Made by a program: the position numbers and the translations under genes
Part shown: piece after piece, positions 24,142 to 34,401 of the stretch
How positions within the stretch are numbered: position 1 is the first letter of the stretch
Layout of the letters: each line of letters begins with the position of its first letter
From: Watersipora subatra
Lineage: Eukaryota; Bryozoa; Gymnolaemata; Cheilostomatida; Watersiporidae
Reading direction: 5' to 3'
DNA length: 64,000 bases
Assembly: GCF_963576615.1 (NCBI RefSeq)
Contig: NC_088717.1
Span: forward strand, 54,718,526-54,782,525
Notes under the pieces: generated by a model
Seen by the model: only the letters and a program-made list of their open reading frames with translations
Database searches by the model: none
What the model was told of the DNA's origin: nothing

Positions 24142-24858
24142 GTTTTAGCACTACCGCTGTTACGTAGGCTGATAGGTTTTAGCACTACCGCTGTAGTAGG
24201 CTGATAGGTTTTAGCACTACCGCTGTTACGTAGGCTGATAGGTTTTAGCACTACCGCTGTTACGTAGGCTGATAGGTTTTAGCACTACCGCTGTTACGTA
24301 GGCTGATAGGTTTTAGCACTACCGCTGTTACGTAGGCTGATAGGTTTTAGCACTACCGCTGTTACGTAGGCTGATAGGTTTTAGCACTACCGCTGTTACG
24401 TAGGCTGATAGGTTTTAGCACTACCGCTGTTACGTAGGCTGATAGGTTTTAGCACTACCGCTGTTACGTAGGCTGATAGGTTTTAGCACTACCGCTGTTA
24501 CGTAGGCTGATAGGTTTTAGCACTACCGCTGTTACGTAGGCTGATAGGTTTTAGCACTACCGCTGTTACGTAGGCTGATAGGTTTTAGCACTACCGCTGT
24601 TACGTAGGCTGATAGGTTTTAGCACTACCGCTGTTACGTAGGCTGATAGGTTTTAGCACTACCGCTGTTACGTAGGCTGATAGGTTTTAGCACTACCGCT
24701 GTTACGTAGGCTGATAGGTTTTAGCACTACCGCTGTTACGTAGGCTGATAGGTTTTAGCACTACCGCTGTTACGTAGGCTGATAGGTTTTAGCACTACCG
24801 CTGTTACGTAGGCTGATAGGTTTTAGCACTACCGCTGTTACGTAGGCTGATAGGTTTT
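24142..24858. repeat. 34-bp tandem array, 21 near-identical copies
   Basis: The unit is gttttagcactaccgctgtt plus acgtaggctgatag. Copies are identical apart from a short deletion in the second (gctgtagtaggct), which indicates recent expansion or homogenisation. There are no spacers between units, so it is not a CRISPR array. Confidence 0.95.
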
Positions 24859-25006
24859 AAAAAAGGTGCTCAGCATTATCGTTATGAATTGAGTGTTTCG
24901 AATATGTGTCATTAAGTGCTTATCATTTCATTTGAGTTTTTTTAAATTTTCAACCATGAGCAATGATATCGACTTCGTACACCTTACTTATCTGCAATGT
25001 TTGTAG

Positions 25007-25168
25007 GGTGCTACTGTCAATTTTCATTTATTTTCTATTCGCGCGCGGTTTAAAAACTCGTCTTCCACTGCTACCGCGATCGATAAGCCTTTCACCTCTA
25101 AGTTCCTGGATGTCACTTATAATCATGTACCTAAGGATCCTGCAAGGATGATCCTGTTGTTTCGGTAA
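25007..25168 (+). CDS. Candidate short terminal exon of the array
   Basis: The acceptor TTTGTAG ends at 25006. Only one frame stays open: phase 0, 53 codons (GATVNFHLFSIRARF...), then TAA at 25166-25168. The end, KDPARMILLF, resembles the start of the domain in the exon at 29322 (TDARIARKIL). A good donor (CG|GTAAGT) at 25165 overlaps the stop, so it could instead be an internal exon ending in phase 2. Truncated copy or internal exon: not resolved. Confidence 0.4.
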   Translation, partial: GATVNFHLFSIRARFKNSSSTATAIDKPFTSKFLDVTYNHVPKDPARMILLFR

Positions 25169-26119
25169 GTAAGCATTGATAATTTTATTGCAATGGTGGT
25201 GTTGTCATATCCTAAAAAATTTATCAAGACTTGCATTAAAAGTTCTTGTTTTCTATATTAAAAAGTCTGATTGATAAACTGTTTTAACTGAGTTCTGAAA
25301 TTTATCACTCTTATTAGATTTGCTTAAACAGTAATCTATGTGATTTGGCGCTGCATAGATCTTCAAGCAGAAAACTTTTTGTCTTTGCACATTGCGCGTA
25401 TAGTTAGTTTTAATCACTTGTCACAAAGACTTGTTTCTGTTTTCATCTTACATACGCATTCAAAAATCTATTAAAATTCAGCGTTTCAAAAAACGATGTA
25501 TAAGCGAGCAGACAACTCCTATATTACACTCGGTAATTCAAGATTATTTTTACACAACATGTCCATGACCTTCAGTGTTTAGATTTTTGCCATGCAAACC
25601 TTGTTAAGCAATGACTCCTTTTACCAAATTAGATAGCATGCTGTTATTGTGACAAGCTTTGCAAACCATTATATAGCGTGCTATTATTTATAAATTTATT
25701 TGCGCGCTGTGCTTGGAAAATGTGAAATTATGCAATGTATGCTATACAGGCTCCATTTGAGAGCAAATTCATCTAATTAAATGAAGATGCTGCACCGCTA
25801 CCAATGACGGTAAAAATATTTCATTTCACAAACGGGCTGTTTGTTGTTTATCTGTAGATATAAAATTAAAGTGGTATTATTATTCATATCACCGTAGCAA
25901 CGCTGTTTAGAATTTTTAATTAATTCTTTCACAATATAAGTTGACAAAATCGTGTGCATTTCTTGAGTTGTCCTGTGCTCTGGTGTGATTATTGTCTATG
26001 TTGCTTGTACTTTTCTTTAGAAGAGTTGACAGTGTCACTCTAAAATGACTTTGTACAATTGCTCCATATCAGGTTGAGTCAAATTTAGTTCCTAGTGAAG
26101 GAAGTAAATTAGTCACTTG
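25169..26119. other. Non-coding stretch
   Basis: AT-rich sequence with no supported exon or repeat, between the candidate exon and the MITE. Confidence 0.4.
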
Positions 26120-26123
26120 TTAA

Positions 26124-26763
26124 CCCTTTGAACCCTAACTATCTTAGTCAATGCGTGTCAGTATCCCTGGGAAATTTGTCAAACGATAGGCGTTTTGAAA
26201 CTTATTAAATATATCTAAATATGCTCATAATCAAATGATATACAGTATGGTAAAACACTGGAAAACAAGTCTAACAATGCACAACAAATGACACTAAATA
26301 TGAAAAATCATTTCACAGTTCTTCGGGCTAAAATCGTATAAATTAGTACGATTTCAACAAATTCTAAAAATGCTTGCAGTATCAGCTTATTCATCTAGCA
26401 CACGTTTATCATTGTTTTATGATTTGAAATAATCAGCAAAATTCTAGTTAGTATCACATGATTCTTTGTCTGCATCACTTTCATGCATCACATACCAACA
26501 AATAAATGGTAGAAAATTTTTTCTCAATGTCATCTCCGTAAATTTTTTATAGCAATGAAGGAAGTTGATAAAGATATTTAAAAGCGGTGAAAAATGAACT
26601 AAAATTTCTAATCTAATGCGCTATGCAAGAATTAATTTAATTTTCGCTGTTTCTTAAAAACATTATTAGTAAACAGAACCAAATGGATACCACTATACTG
26701 GCTGTCAGGGTTTCTGACACGTGCTACACAATGCTGGAATACCGACTGTCAGGGTTCAAAGAG
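26124..26763. mobile_element. piggyBac-like MITE (TTAA target)
   Basis: The left end is CCCTTTGAACCCTAAC and the right end, inverted, is CTCTTTGAACCCTGAC. TTAA lies outside on both sides (26120-26123 and 26764-26767). This is the hallmark of piggyBac termini and target. There is no coding capacity. An inverted fragment of the same family lies at about 45660-45822. Confidence 0.8.
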
Positions 26764-26908
26764 TTAAAACTCAGCATTATTGCACAGAGAAAATGCTGCT
26801 AGAGTGGGTATAAGGGCGGTTGTGAAAACATCAATTTATCAAGATCTATGATTGCAATTTTAAACAACACTTTTGGCATCTATAAGTTTTAATGTATCTT
26901 GATTTTAG

Positions 26909-27205
26909 GGTCAGGATTTTATTGGTAAAACAGATGAAGAGTTGTTTCAATCATCTTATGTGAAAAGACTATTCAGGTGTGAAGAAGAATTAGTGACCAT
27001 GAGAAATCTGCAATGCAAGAAACTTTTTCCACCGCAAGTTGTGGGAGATTCGAAGAGTTACAATTCTGAGCAAGGAACATCGTATCTACAAAGACTCGCT
27101 GAAGCAGGATTAGGGTTTATAGAGTATCACGGTAGAGCAGTATCTTTTCGAAAAAGACAGTTATCAGAGCTTCCACATGCTTTTGTTGAAATTATCAAAC
27201 AGTAA
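26909..27205 (+). CDS. Alternative terminal exon 1 (array domain)
   Basis: The acceptor GATTTTAG ends at 26908. It is phase 0, 98 codons, with TAA at 27203-27205; AATAAA follows at 27254. The product starts GQDFIGKTDEEL. After a variable first half comes the signature shared with the other exons: YLQRLAEAGLGF...AVSFRKRQLSEL, that is an R/K-x2-A-x2-G-[LFY]-G helix-turn, a short strand, then S-F-R-K and a last helix. The fold may be winged-helix-like, judged by pattern only. No first exon or start codon belongs to it, which fits use as a 3' exon joined to an upstream exon ending in phase 0, such as 20192-20622. I do not recognise the family. Confidence 0.65.
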   Translation, partial: GQDFIGKTDEELFQSSYVKRLFRCEEELVTMRNLQCKKLFPPQVVGDSKSYNSEQGTSYLQRLAEAGLGFIEYHGRAVSFRKRQLSELPHAFVEIIKQ

Positions 27206-27253
27206 TGTGATCAAATCCTGTTTTTTTATTATTGCTTATTTGATATCTTACAC

Positions 27254-27259
27254 AATAAA
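27254..27259 (+). terminator. Poly(A) signal AATAAA
   Basis: It lies 49 bases after the stop of terminal exon 26909-27205. Confidence 0.65.
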
Positions 27260-27745
27260 TGAGCACAAGTCAATCTTCACTATTTCTTCAGTCATGATTG
27301 GTAGGCTGCTTTGGCAGTTTTCACTTTATTTACTTCTGTTTGTTTAGTGCTAAAAATTGTCCTATTGAAATGTTTCATACAATCAAATGCTTGCATGATA
27401 GGGGCTCAAGCCCCTATACTCGTTAATGCAGTCATATCTATGCCAAAATTCTATTTGTCAATATCATTTCTCACATTGTTTTACTGTATTTGCGTATTTT
27501 CATTCAGTTTGGATGAATTGACTTTACCTCGTAAGATCAGCTTTGGTCTTTCTAGACAGGTGATTCGGTTACATGACAGTTTTGCAATCAGTGTTTTTCG
27601 GATCACATGTATCACTTATTTGCGCATTGTAACAGCATAGTGGATATCATCCTCTAGATAGCAGAATATTGATCATTCTGCAAAACCATGATGAAGTAAA
27701 ATAATTTAGTAAGGAGTGTTGTTAACTCCAACACATTGGCTGTAG

Positions 27746-28542
27746 ACAAGGTTTGCAAGTGACGCAGGACAGGAAGGAATCCTGGCAGGCTATGGCTCCG
27801 ATACGCGAGATGATCAACCGCCATATCTTCACTATGATGCTGTGGCAAGCACTCCTGTAGAAACTAACGAAGAGTTTGTGAATTCTTCAGCTGCCGGGCC
27901 ATCTCATTGGTCTCCACACACTGCTAAATGGAAAAATATTCATACTAAGCCTGCTTCTAGTGCACTTACTCTGGAACACAAGTTTCAGTGTTGCCAACTG
28001 CATGATAGTGGTGTAGCCATCAGAAGTCTTTGTATGAAGTTCAATCAGAGTAAAGCTTCTATACAAAATGTTATACATAACAAGCAGAAGATAATGTCTG
28101 AATGGTTTCGATTCTCCAATCCATACCTTCAGAAGAAACATCGAGCGCTTAAATCTCCTGCTTACGCTGAAATAAACTCTGCTATTCTTGAGTGGTATTG
28201 GGCTTCTAAGGCAGCAGGCAAGTCTCTGACTGGAGTTGGAATTCAGTCAAAGGCCAAAGCTGTGGCGGAAGAGCTGGGGTATCACAGCTTCAAGGCTTCC
28301 AATGGTATGTTTTGATTGGCTTGTGTTTCTCATTTTATTACAATTGAAAAACACTTGTTTAATTCTTAAGCACTGGCTTATTTTCCACCTCTTTGATCTT
28401 TTTATGCTTTTTAATAATGATGAAATAGTTTTTAACATTGAAACTCAACAATAAAATTCATCGTATTATAGGGTGGTTAGAGTACTTTTGGAAAAGGGTA
28501 AGGCGACAAGAACAGTCGACAGCTGATGTGAATCCCCAGTAA
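27746..28542 (+). CDS. CENP-B/Tigger-type HTH encoded by a terminal exon pair
   Basis: Exon 27746-28304 follows the acceptor GGCTGTAG in phase 0. It ends at AATG|GTATGT and joins 28472-28542 (acceptor ATTATAG), ending in TAA; the total is 630 bases, 209 residues. After a free N-terminal segment the protein has the two-part CENP-B layout: a first HTH (SSALTLEHKFQCCQLHDSG ... FNQSKASIQNVI), then a CENPB-type HTH with a central W, G-K-S-L-T-G and the hallmark GYHSFKASN|GWLEYFW, where the G is made across the splice junction. That join confirms the intron. In CENP-B, jerky and Tigger proteins a DDE domain follows. Here the protein stops after 20 more residues, so only the DNA-binding part is kept. 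It sits inside the array of phase-0 terminal exons and probably is one of them. Confidence 0.75.
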
Positions 28543-28711
28543 TGGACCAGATAATCGGAATTATATCTTCATAAAAATAAGCAAGGTGATCCTACACTTT
28601 ATGCTACGTACGGAACCCAACTTGTGTATTTTTTACCTACTTGTGATACATGTGATCCGAACAACATTTTTTATATGATCTAGACAAATAATCTAGAATT
28701 TTTAATTTTAG

Positions 28712-29140
28712 TATCGGAAAACTGAAGCATTTACAAGCGTTGGTGGTTCATCTATGTCTCTCTCCGATTCGGAATTTGTCAAAGATCATGCTTATACAAT
28801 CAAAAGGCTACTGCTACTTGATGACAGATTATTAGACATAACTCATACGAGAGTTCAGCAGCTTCATCTCTGTCCATTTGATTTTAATGAAGAAAGAAAG
28901 AAAACGTACACTGCCAATACCGCTCGTCATTTTCTTTACCGAGTTGCTAGCATTGGTTTTGGCAACGTTCTTCAAGGTCGTACCAAGAAGATAACATTTA
29001 AGAGAAATATGTGGCAGGATTTAAATGCATTCTGTAGGCAAACCCTTGCGAAGCTTGGAATAACACAACAACTCTGGTCTAGACATGATCATCACGTAGT
29101 TGAAGAAATCGTGGACTCCCCAAAGCTTTTGTGCTTGTGA
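28712..29140 (+). CDS. Alternative terminal exon 2 (array domain)
   Basis: The acceptor TAATTTTAG ends at 28711. It is phase 0, 142 codons, with TGA at 29138-29140. The start is YRKTEAFTSVGGSSMSLSDS; the ATG inside could serve as a start if transcribed alone. The domain shows TRVQQ, then HFLYRVASIGFGNV...TKKITFKRNMWQDL, matching the shared signature (A-x2-G-F-G, K-K-I-T-F-K). The tail is longer than in the sister exons. A GATAAA variant lies about 15 bases after the stop; no AATAAA is close. Confidence 0.65.
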   Translation, partial: YRKTEAFTSVGGSSMSLSDSEFVKDHAYTIKRLLLLDDRLLDITHTRVQQLHLCPFDFNEERKKTYTANTARHFLYRVASIGFGNVLQGRTKKITFKRNMWQDLNAFCRQTLAKLGITQQLWSRHDHHVVEEIVDSPKLLCL

Positions 29141-29321
29141 TTGCCTATTACTTTTGATAAATGATTAATTTGTGATTCACAATAGTCATATTTTGGCTTC
29201 AGTTTCTTTTGTCATCATACTTAGATTTGTTTTTCAACACCTGTCTACAAAGACCAACTAAAAGCACCACTATCAATAATCATTAATTGAATTAATTAAT
29301 AAGTCCTTTATTGTCATTTAG

Positions 29322-29720
29322 AAATGGACTGATGCCCGGATTGCTCGTAAGATACTGATGAACCCTGGAATGTTTACCACACTCGTCCAGATAAAATATA
29401 GTATGCCTTGCACTTTGCGACCTTTGTTACATCACAAAATTCTTTCGATCATGACATCTCTGCAAGCAAAAGGGTATGGTGAAATGAGAAACACAGTATT
29501 TTATAAAAACCCAATATTATCTCAAACGATGCTTGAGGCATACATGATTGATCCCGCACTGTATCGATCTGTCCTTCAGTCTTCAGAACTGCGATATGGA
29601 ACTACACAGGCATCCAGTATGAGACACAATGCGGTTCACCGGTCTATATTCAATATTGAGCAAGACACTATTGGATTTATCTCTCCACATCCTATTAACA
29701 TCGATTATTCATTATCCTAA
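29322..29720 (+). CDS. Alternative terminal exon 3 (array domain)
   Basis: The acceptor TGTCATTTAG ends at 29321. It is phase 0, 132 codons, with TAA at 29718-29720; AATAAA is at 29873. The product starts KWTDARIARKILMNPGMFTT. The signature here is SIMTSLQAKGYGEM...FYKNPILS. It forms a subgroup with the exon at 30069, which shares GYG and [FY]-[FY/K]-K-N-P-x-L-S in place of S-F-R-K. A tail of about 60 residues follows. Confidence 0.65.
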   Translation, partial: KWTDARIARKILMNPGMFTTLVQIKYSMPCTLRPLLHHKILSIMTSLQAKGYGEMRNTVFYKNPILSQTMLEAYMIDPALYRSVLQSSELRYGTTQASSMRHNAVHRSIFNIEQDTIGFISPHPINIDYSLS

Positions 29721-29872
29721 CCTATGGTTGGAAGATGTATCTTTATTTATAGCCATGTTTGTAAACATGATGCTTCTTGCAAATTTGGTCTTTGATACTA
29801 GTTATCTTATTTTTGGCTGTTCATTTCGCATGTAATTTTGTATATACTAATGCTTTTACATATCTCTAGTTA

Positions 29873-29878
29873 AATAAA
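29873..29878 (+). terminator. Poly(A) signal AATAAA
   Basis: It lies about 150 bases after the stop of terminal exon 29322-29720. Confidence 0.55.
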
Positions 29879-30068
29879 TATGATTGTAATGATTTACAGC
29901 AAAACTGTCACGTGTTACCATTAACTGTTGAAATGTTTGCATTCAACCAATTTACAAGTAACAACTCCACTTAATGTCTACTACCATAAGCGCAACTTTA
30001 GACCATGCCCATCAAGGCTTATGCTATTATTAATTGTGGTACACTGGTATTCCTACATCTTGTTGTAG

Positions 30069-30407
30069 GAAAGCTTGAGCCAGCAAGCTCTAGTACAACG
30101 AATCCTATGTTCACACGGCAAAGTAGTGAATGTTAGTCAAGTTCGCTACTCTATCAATCGTAAGCATCATGAAAAAGATTTAGGTCTTCGTTTAGAGTCA
30201 GTCATGAAGACGCTCGCTCAAACTGGTTATGGTTACCTAATCAAAGGACGGTTCTTTAAGAATCCCAGGCTCAGTCATCTCCAGTTAGTCTTCTATGGAG
30301 TGTCTAGTGAAGAGTATTATCAAAAGCTTCTTTCTACCAAGGGAAACCACCAAGTTGCTCCAGATAAAATGAAAGAGCTTAACGACTTGCATCGTTCCCT
30401 CTTTTAA
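30069..30407 (+). CDS. Alternative terminal exon 4 (array domain)
   Basis: The acceptor TTGTTGTAG ends at 30068. It is phase 0, 112 codons, with TAA at 30405-30407; AATAAA is at 30795. It begins ESLSQQALVQRILCSHGKVV and has VMKTLAQTGYGYLIKG...FFKNPRLSHL, closest to the exon at 29322. The first helix, Q-R-I-L-x3-G-K, matches A-K-K-I-L-x3-G-K of the exon at 33111. Confidence 0.65.
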   Translation, partial: ESLSQQALVQRILCSHGKVVNVSQVRYSINRKHHEKDLGLRLESVMKTLAQTGYGYLIKGRFFKNPRLSHLQLVFYGVSSEEYYQKLLSTKGNHQVAPDKMKELNDLHRSLF

Positions 30408-30794
30408 ATGATCTTTGTGTTGTCCTTGCTTTGCGAAAGTCCTTAATCATCGTAAGGTCTCAATTAGCTAACTTGCTATGGACAACCAGTGTAAGAGAAT
30501 TTTATATCAGTCATACAATAACAGCTCGCAATTGTATGGCAAAGTTATCAGGTGTACAAATCTTTATATTATCAATCCATGCATAGGTCATAATTGACCA
30601 ATTAGTTGACAAAACAGTAAACCAAAATTCATCGCACTCGTATGGCTCATATTTGTAAAGGATCTATGCTAATTTTTATGGTAGCATAGCATTTACCATT
30701 TAGTTGCCTTATATTGCTGACTATAACTAAACTGTTAACTTTGCATTTACTCCAAAAATGCTGCATAGAATTCATATGCTTGTAATGATTTTAC

Positions 30795-30800
30795 AATAAA
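30795..30800 (+). terminator. Possible poly(A) signal AATAAA
   Basis: First AATAAA after the stop of exon 30069-30407, about 390 bases downstream. Confidence 0.4.
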
Positions 30801-33110
30801 CCAAGTTGTCTATCCATATTTCGTCAGTACTTGCTTAGGCAGTTTCTAAATATAGTAATTGATTTACAACCAACAATCATCATTTGTTCCATGTTGACAA
30901 AATGATGGTTTTTTGTTGTCGTTACTCTGTGTCAGATATCTTGTTATGAGATTATTACCAATTTGGCGTAATTGGCCCACATTTTATTATTTGTCATTTT
31001 TGTTGTATAAATTTGTGATTGCATAGTTTTTTTTTAAATATTTATATCATATTTTTAGAAGCTTCATTATTGTTGTTGCATCTAAATATGATTAGCAGTA
31101 CACATTTTATTTAGAGTGTTATATTTCATGAAATCAGTTGAAACCTTGAAAATATAGCCACATACTGGTATACCCTTTCAAATTACCGGTTTCCACCTCA
31201 ATTGTCAACAGCTACAAGTGCATTGCTTTATTCTCTTATTTACTTGAAAAAAAGTATGTCAGTTCTATAATTTATTTAGCCTTATTCAATTTATACTAAT
31301 TGTAATTACAAGAGCCTTAAAATAAAATTGATAGCATTGCTTCATTAGGGTTACTAATATTAGTTTGGCCTGCTCATCTGCTTTTCATTACTAGCATTTG
31401 TAATGTACTTCAGTTATTTCTCTGACAAGATTTTCCCCTATCAACAGCAAGTAATCAACAATGCAGTGTATATTTTATAGAGAATTAATATTAGTGAAAA
31501 AAGCCAACTGAATCTAGAGGAAGGAATACAAAATTATAAAAATCTACTTTAGTTTGCTTCTCTAATTTATTTTGGTATTAATTTTAAAGCAATTTCCTAT
31601 ATAGCAGGTGCAAACAAGACACCAATAAAAAGAACTTTGGAATTCAAAACTACTTATCGTTGAAAATCTTAGAATAACTTTTGATGATGTTGTAGCAGGT
31701 AGAGTGATAAAGATTCATGTCGCTCCATAAAATCTTGCCTAGATTGTCAATAGCCAAAGACCATTTGATCTTGATAAACTACGTTCTGCTAAAAAATTTA
31801 GTTATTGTTATGCAGTGACTTCTTATATTCCGCTAAAAACACTATTCTCAAGCCTGTATTGTAAAAAGTAGTGTCCTTGAAGCGAGCTATCTCGAAGGGT
31901 GAAAAATTATGCTTTCACAGAATGAAATCCTGTTTAAAGGGACTGTGGCTACATACAACATTGGAAAGAATTTTTATGTATTGGTTGACATATTCTTTTT
32001 GAACAAGTATGTCGGTCTACATTAGTAGCTATGACATATCTCTGATTAGTGTAAAGTTAAATCTTCTTAGAATCTAATGACAGCTGAAGTTTGCTTTCAA
32101 AAACAATGCCAGGTTTTCACCCAAAAACTGTTTCATGCATGGATGAAGATTTCTCACTGATAGCAGATTGTGGATGATCCAGGCGCAATTTAGAGAAGTT
32201 TCATAGCAACCAATCATTTTTAAAGAAGGCAAATAAAATGGTTGAAATCCAAGTCCTTCTCTAGTCTGATTCATGTCATTAATCCTAATTATTTTTGTAC
32301 TTGGCCGACTTCTATTGTCGTTGTAGAATGGGTTTTTTGAGGAAAAATAAATCAATGCAACAAGCTGCACAAGCCTTATTGTTATTGCATTCTTTGAGGG
32401 TTCATATTCGAGAATAAGTTGATGATACTTAATTATATGTATAAAAATCTAGCAAGGACATTTCAGCTGTAACACAGCGGAGGCCAATTTTTATTGGCCA
32501 ATCTATTTGTCGAAGCTTCGTTTTGTAGTGTCAGTTTGTGTGTGTAGCCACAACAGCTACCTATTCTGTACTTAAGCTATGTGCTTGATCAGTTTTTATA
32601 GCCAGGTCTCTAATTATTCACATGCGAAATGTCAGTTAATATTTTCTAGCTTGCTCTCTGCAATCCACTAACATTTTAGTAAACTCCAGCACACAAGCCT
32701 ATCATTTTAATTTCAACTGTATATAAATTTTTTAACGTCTTCGAGCGAGTCAATACCACCAATACTCATCTCATCCAATAAAACTGCCTTCAGCATCCGT
32801 TATTAAAGTTCCACATTTCCATATATAATGGAAAATCTTATGCTGTTCGGGTACTATATTTTCCATGGAATTGAGAAACGTTATATGTACTACTTTTGAG
32901 AAAGAGTTTAACGAGATGAAATTACAAGCAGAAATAGCTTTTGGTTTTTTATTGGGAGGTTTGCTTAGGAACAAGTGGTTTGTTTTTGATAATCTTTATC
33001 CCCGGTGATTGAACTAAGTGCCACCAATCTTAGTTGTTTCAAATAAGTTTCAAAAAACATCGACTGAAAAAGAACTGATTGTAACATCAGCATTTGGATG
33101 TTAATTTTAG
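30801..33110. other. Stretch without a supported gene
   Basis: AT-rich. A minus-strand ORF at 32074-32370 shows no known domain. No further phase-0 domain exon was found here. The acceptor at its right end (GTTAATTTTAG) opens exon 33111. Confidence 0.45.
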
Positions 33111-33494
33111 GCTGAGGGTTGCAAAGTTTCAAATGAAGAATTTCCAAAAACAATTCAGATTGCTAAGAAAATCCTCACATCCTCAGGAAAGTACACATCG
33201 TCTAGACAAGTTCGGATGTCATACTCTTACAGGCGACGACCTGACGCTCACTCCGTAGAAGAAGCATTTCTTGATTTAGAAAAGAATAGGTTGGGCAAAC
33301 TCTATGCAAATTTAGGCTTTGTGAAGAATGCCAATGCAAATGCTGAAAGCTTAGCAAAGTATGGCGTCCACTTGAACGTTTACTTGGAAAAGTACCACAC
33401 GCACTTTGACGCGAACAACAAAGTACCGTATGGTCTTACGGTTCGGGTTATAGAACAGCTAGATGCTTTAGCCAGTTCACGGCCAACCTGTTGA
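33111..33494 (+). CDS. Alternative terminal exon 5 (array domain, divergent)
   Basis: The acceptor GTTAATTTTAG ends at 33110. It is phase 0, 127 codons, with TGA at 33492-33494. The start is AEGCKVSNEEFPKTIQIAKK followed by ILTSSGKYTSSRQVR, aligned with the first half of the sister exons (I-L-x3-G-K-x-T/V-x3-Q-V-R). The second half has LEKNRLGKLYANLGFVKN, where the conserved glycines are shifted. It then has a tail of about 50 residues. This is the most divergent member. No AATAAA is close after the stop. Confidence 0.6.
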   Translation, partial: AEGCKVSNEEFPKTIQIAKKILTSSGKYTSSRQVRMSYSYRRRPDAHSVEEAFLDLEKNRLGKLYANLGFVKNANANAESLAKYGVHLNVYLEKYHTHFDANNKVPYGLTVRVIEQLDALASSRPTC

Positions 33495-34075
33495 AGCTAG
33501 TTTTCATTGGCAAATCCTCGAATTGTCGGGTTAGTAATTCCTGAATTTTTGAGTGATTCGATTTCTTACATTGCTTGCAAGATGCTCATTCAACTTCTTG
33601 ACAGTCTATAAAATATTTTTCTACTTATCTTGAGAATCGAACTGCTCAAACTTTGAGTTTAAGTAATTAGGTTTCTTTTACAAATTGTTAAAATAGGCAT
33701 TACTGTTTGCATGCATTTGAATGCAGGCGAACTGACAATACAGCTAAACTGGGTGAATTCTTCGGGTTCTCACAATGACTTATCCCTATTACCAATTTGT
33801 ATGCTAAATATAGTTTCTTGTCTACTTTCACTTCATGAGTCACACAAAAGTCATATGCAGCTTTCAGAGTGAAAGTCTTTCCCCTTTTTCCAGTGAATCA
33901 CCGCTCAGGGATATCTACAAGCATGCAAGCTTTGACTCTTAGCTGCTTGAAAATTAGCGAAACTTTACAGAAGTGGTCGAGGCTGGCAACTGAAGTTTTG
34001 CTGTAATTAAATAATAAATGTCCTACTTTCGTGCACCGATACAGTCATCTCACACCATCTCTGGTGTACTTGTAG

Positions 34076-34393
34076 AGCCAAATGGTCGTTTCTGCTTATG
34101 CGTTCACAGAGGGAAACAAGGAGTTCATCGAGAAATACAAAAGTGCAATCTGCAAGCTTTTGACTGTTGAAGGTGTACAAACTACAAGAGAAATGCTTCG
34201 TTATCGACGATATGATACATCTTACGGCGTTGGAGTAGAATATGTTAAACTTTTCATGATTCGAGTAGCCGAATGTGGTTTTGGAGTTTTGGAACCTGGT
34301 CATACAAAAAAAACTATTTCTTTTAGAAAGCGAGAATTGTCTCAGATGAATGAAATGTGTAAACAGTTTTGTATGGACAACTTGGTTGTCTGA
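34076..34393 (+). CDS. Alternative terminal exon 6 (array domain)
   Basis: The acceptor TACTTGTAG ends at 34075. It is phase 0, 105 codons, with TGA at 34391-34393, followed 2 bases later by AATAAA (34396-34401). The product has the full signature: ICKLLTVEGVQTTREMLRYR, then FMIRVAECGFGVLEPG and KKTISFRKRELSQM. It is closest to the exon at 26909 (S-F-R-K-R-x-L-S). An internal ATG at 34082 is the only start available if it is not spliced to an upstream exon. Confidence 0.65.
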   Translation, partial: SQMVVSAYAFTEGNKEFIEKYKSAICKLLTVEGVQTTREMLRYRRYDTSYGVGVEYVKLFMIRVAECGFGVLEPGHTKKTISFRKRELSQMNEMCKQFCMDNLVV

Positions 34394-34395
34394 GA

Positions 34396-34401
34396 AATAA
34401 A
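34396..34401 (+). terminator. Poly(A) signal AATAAA
   Basis: It follows the stop of exon 34076-34393 almost at once, giving a very short 3' UTR. Confidence 0.65.

Noticed and set aside
24142..24858. Regular repeats resembling a CRISPR array
   Set aside because: Units are head to tail without spacers, and the DNA is eukaryotic.
24963..25151. 62-codon ORF in another frame over the candidate exon at 25007
   Set aside because: It crosses the splice acceptor at 25006; the phase-0 frame fits the neighbouring exons better.
27311..27640. 109-codon hydrophobic + strand ORF between terminal exons
   Set aside because: AT-rich hydrophobic translation without acceptor in frame; probably chance.
32074..32370. 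98-codon minus-strand ORF
   Set aside because: No domain; opposite strand to the exon bank; chance ORF likely.
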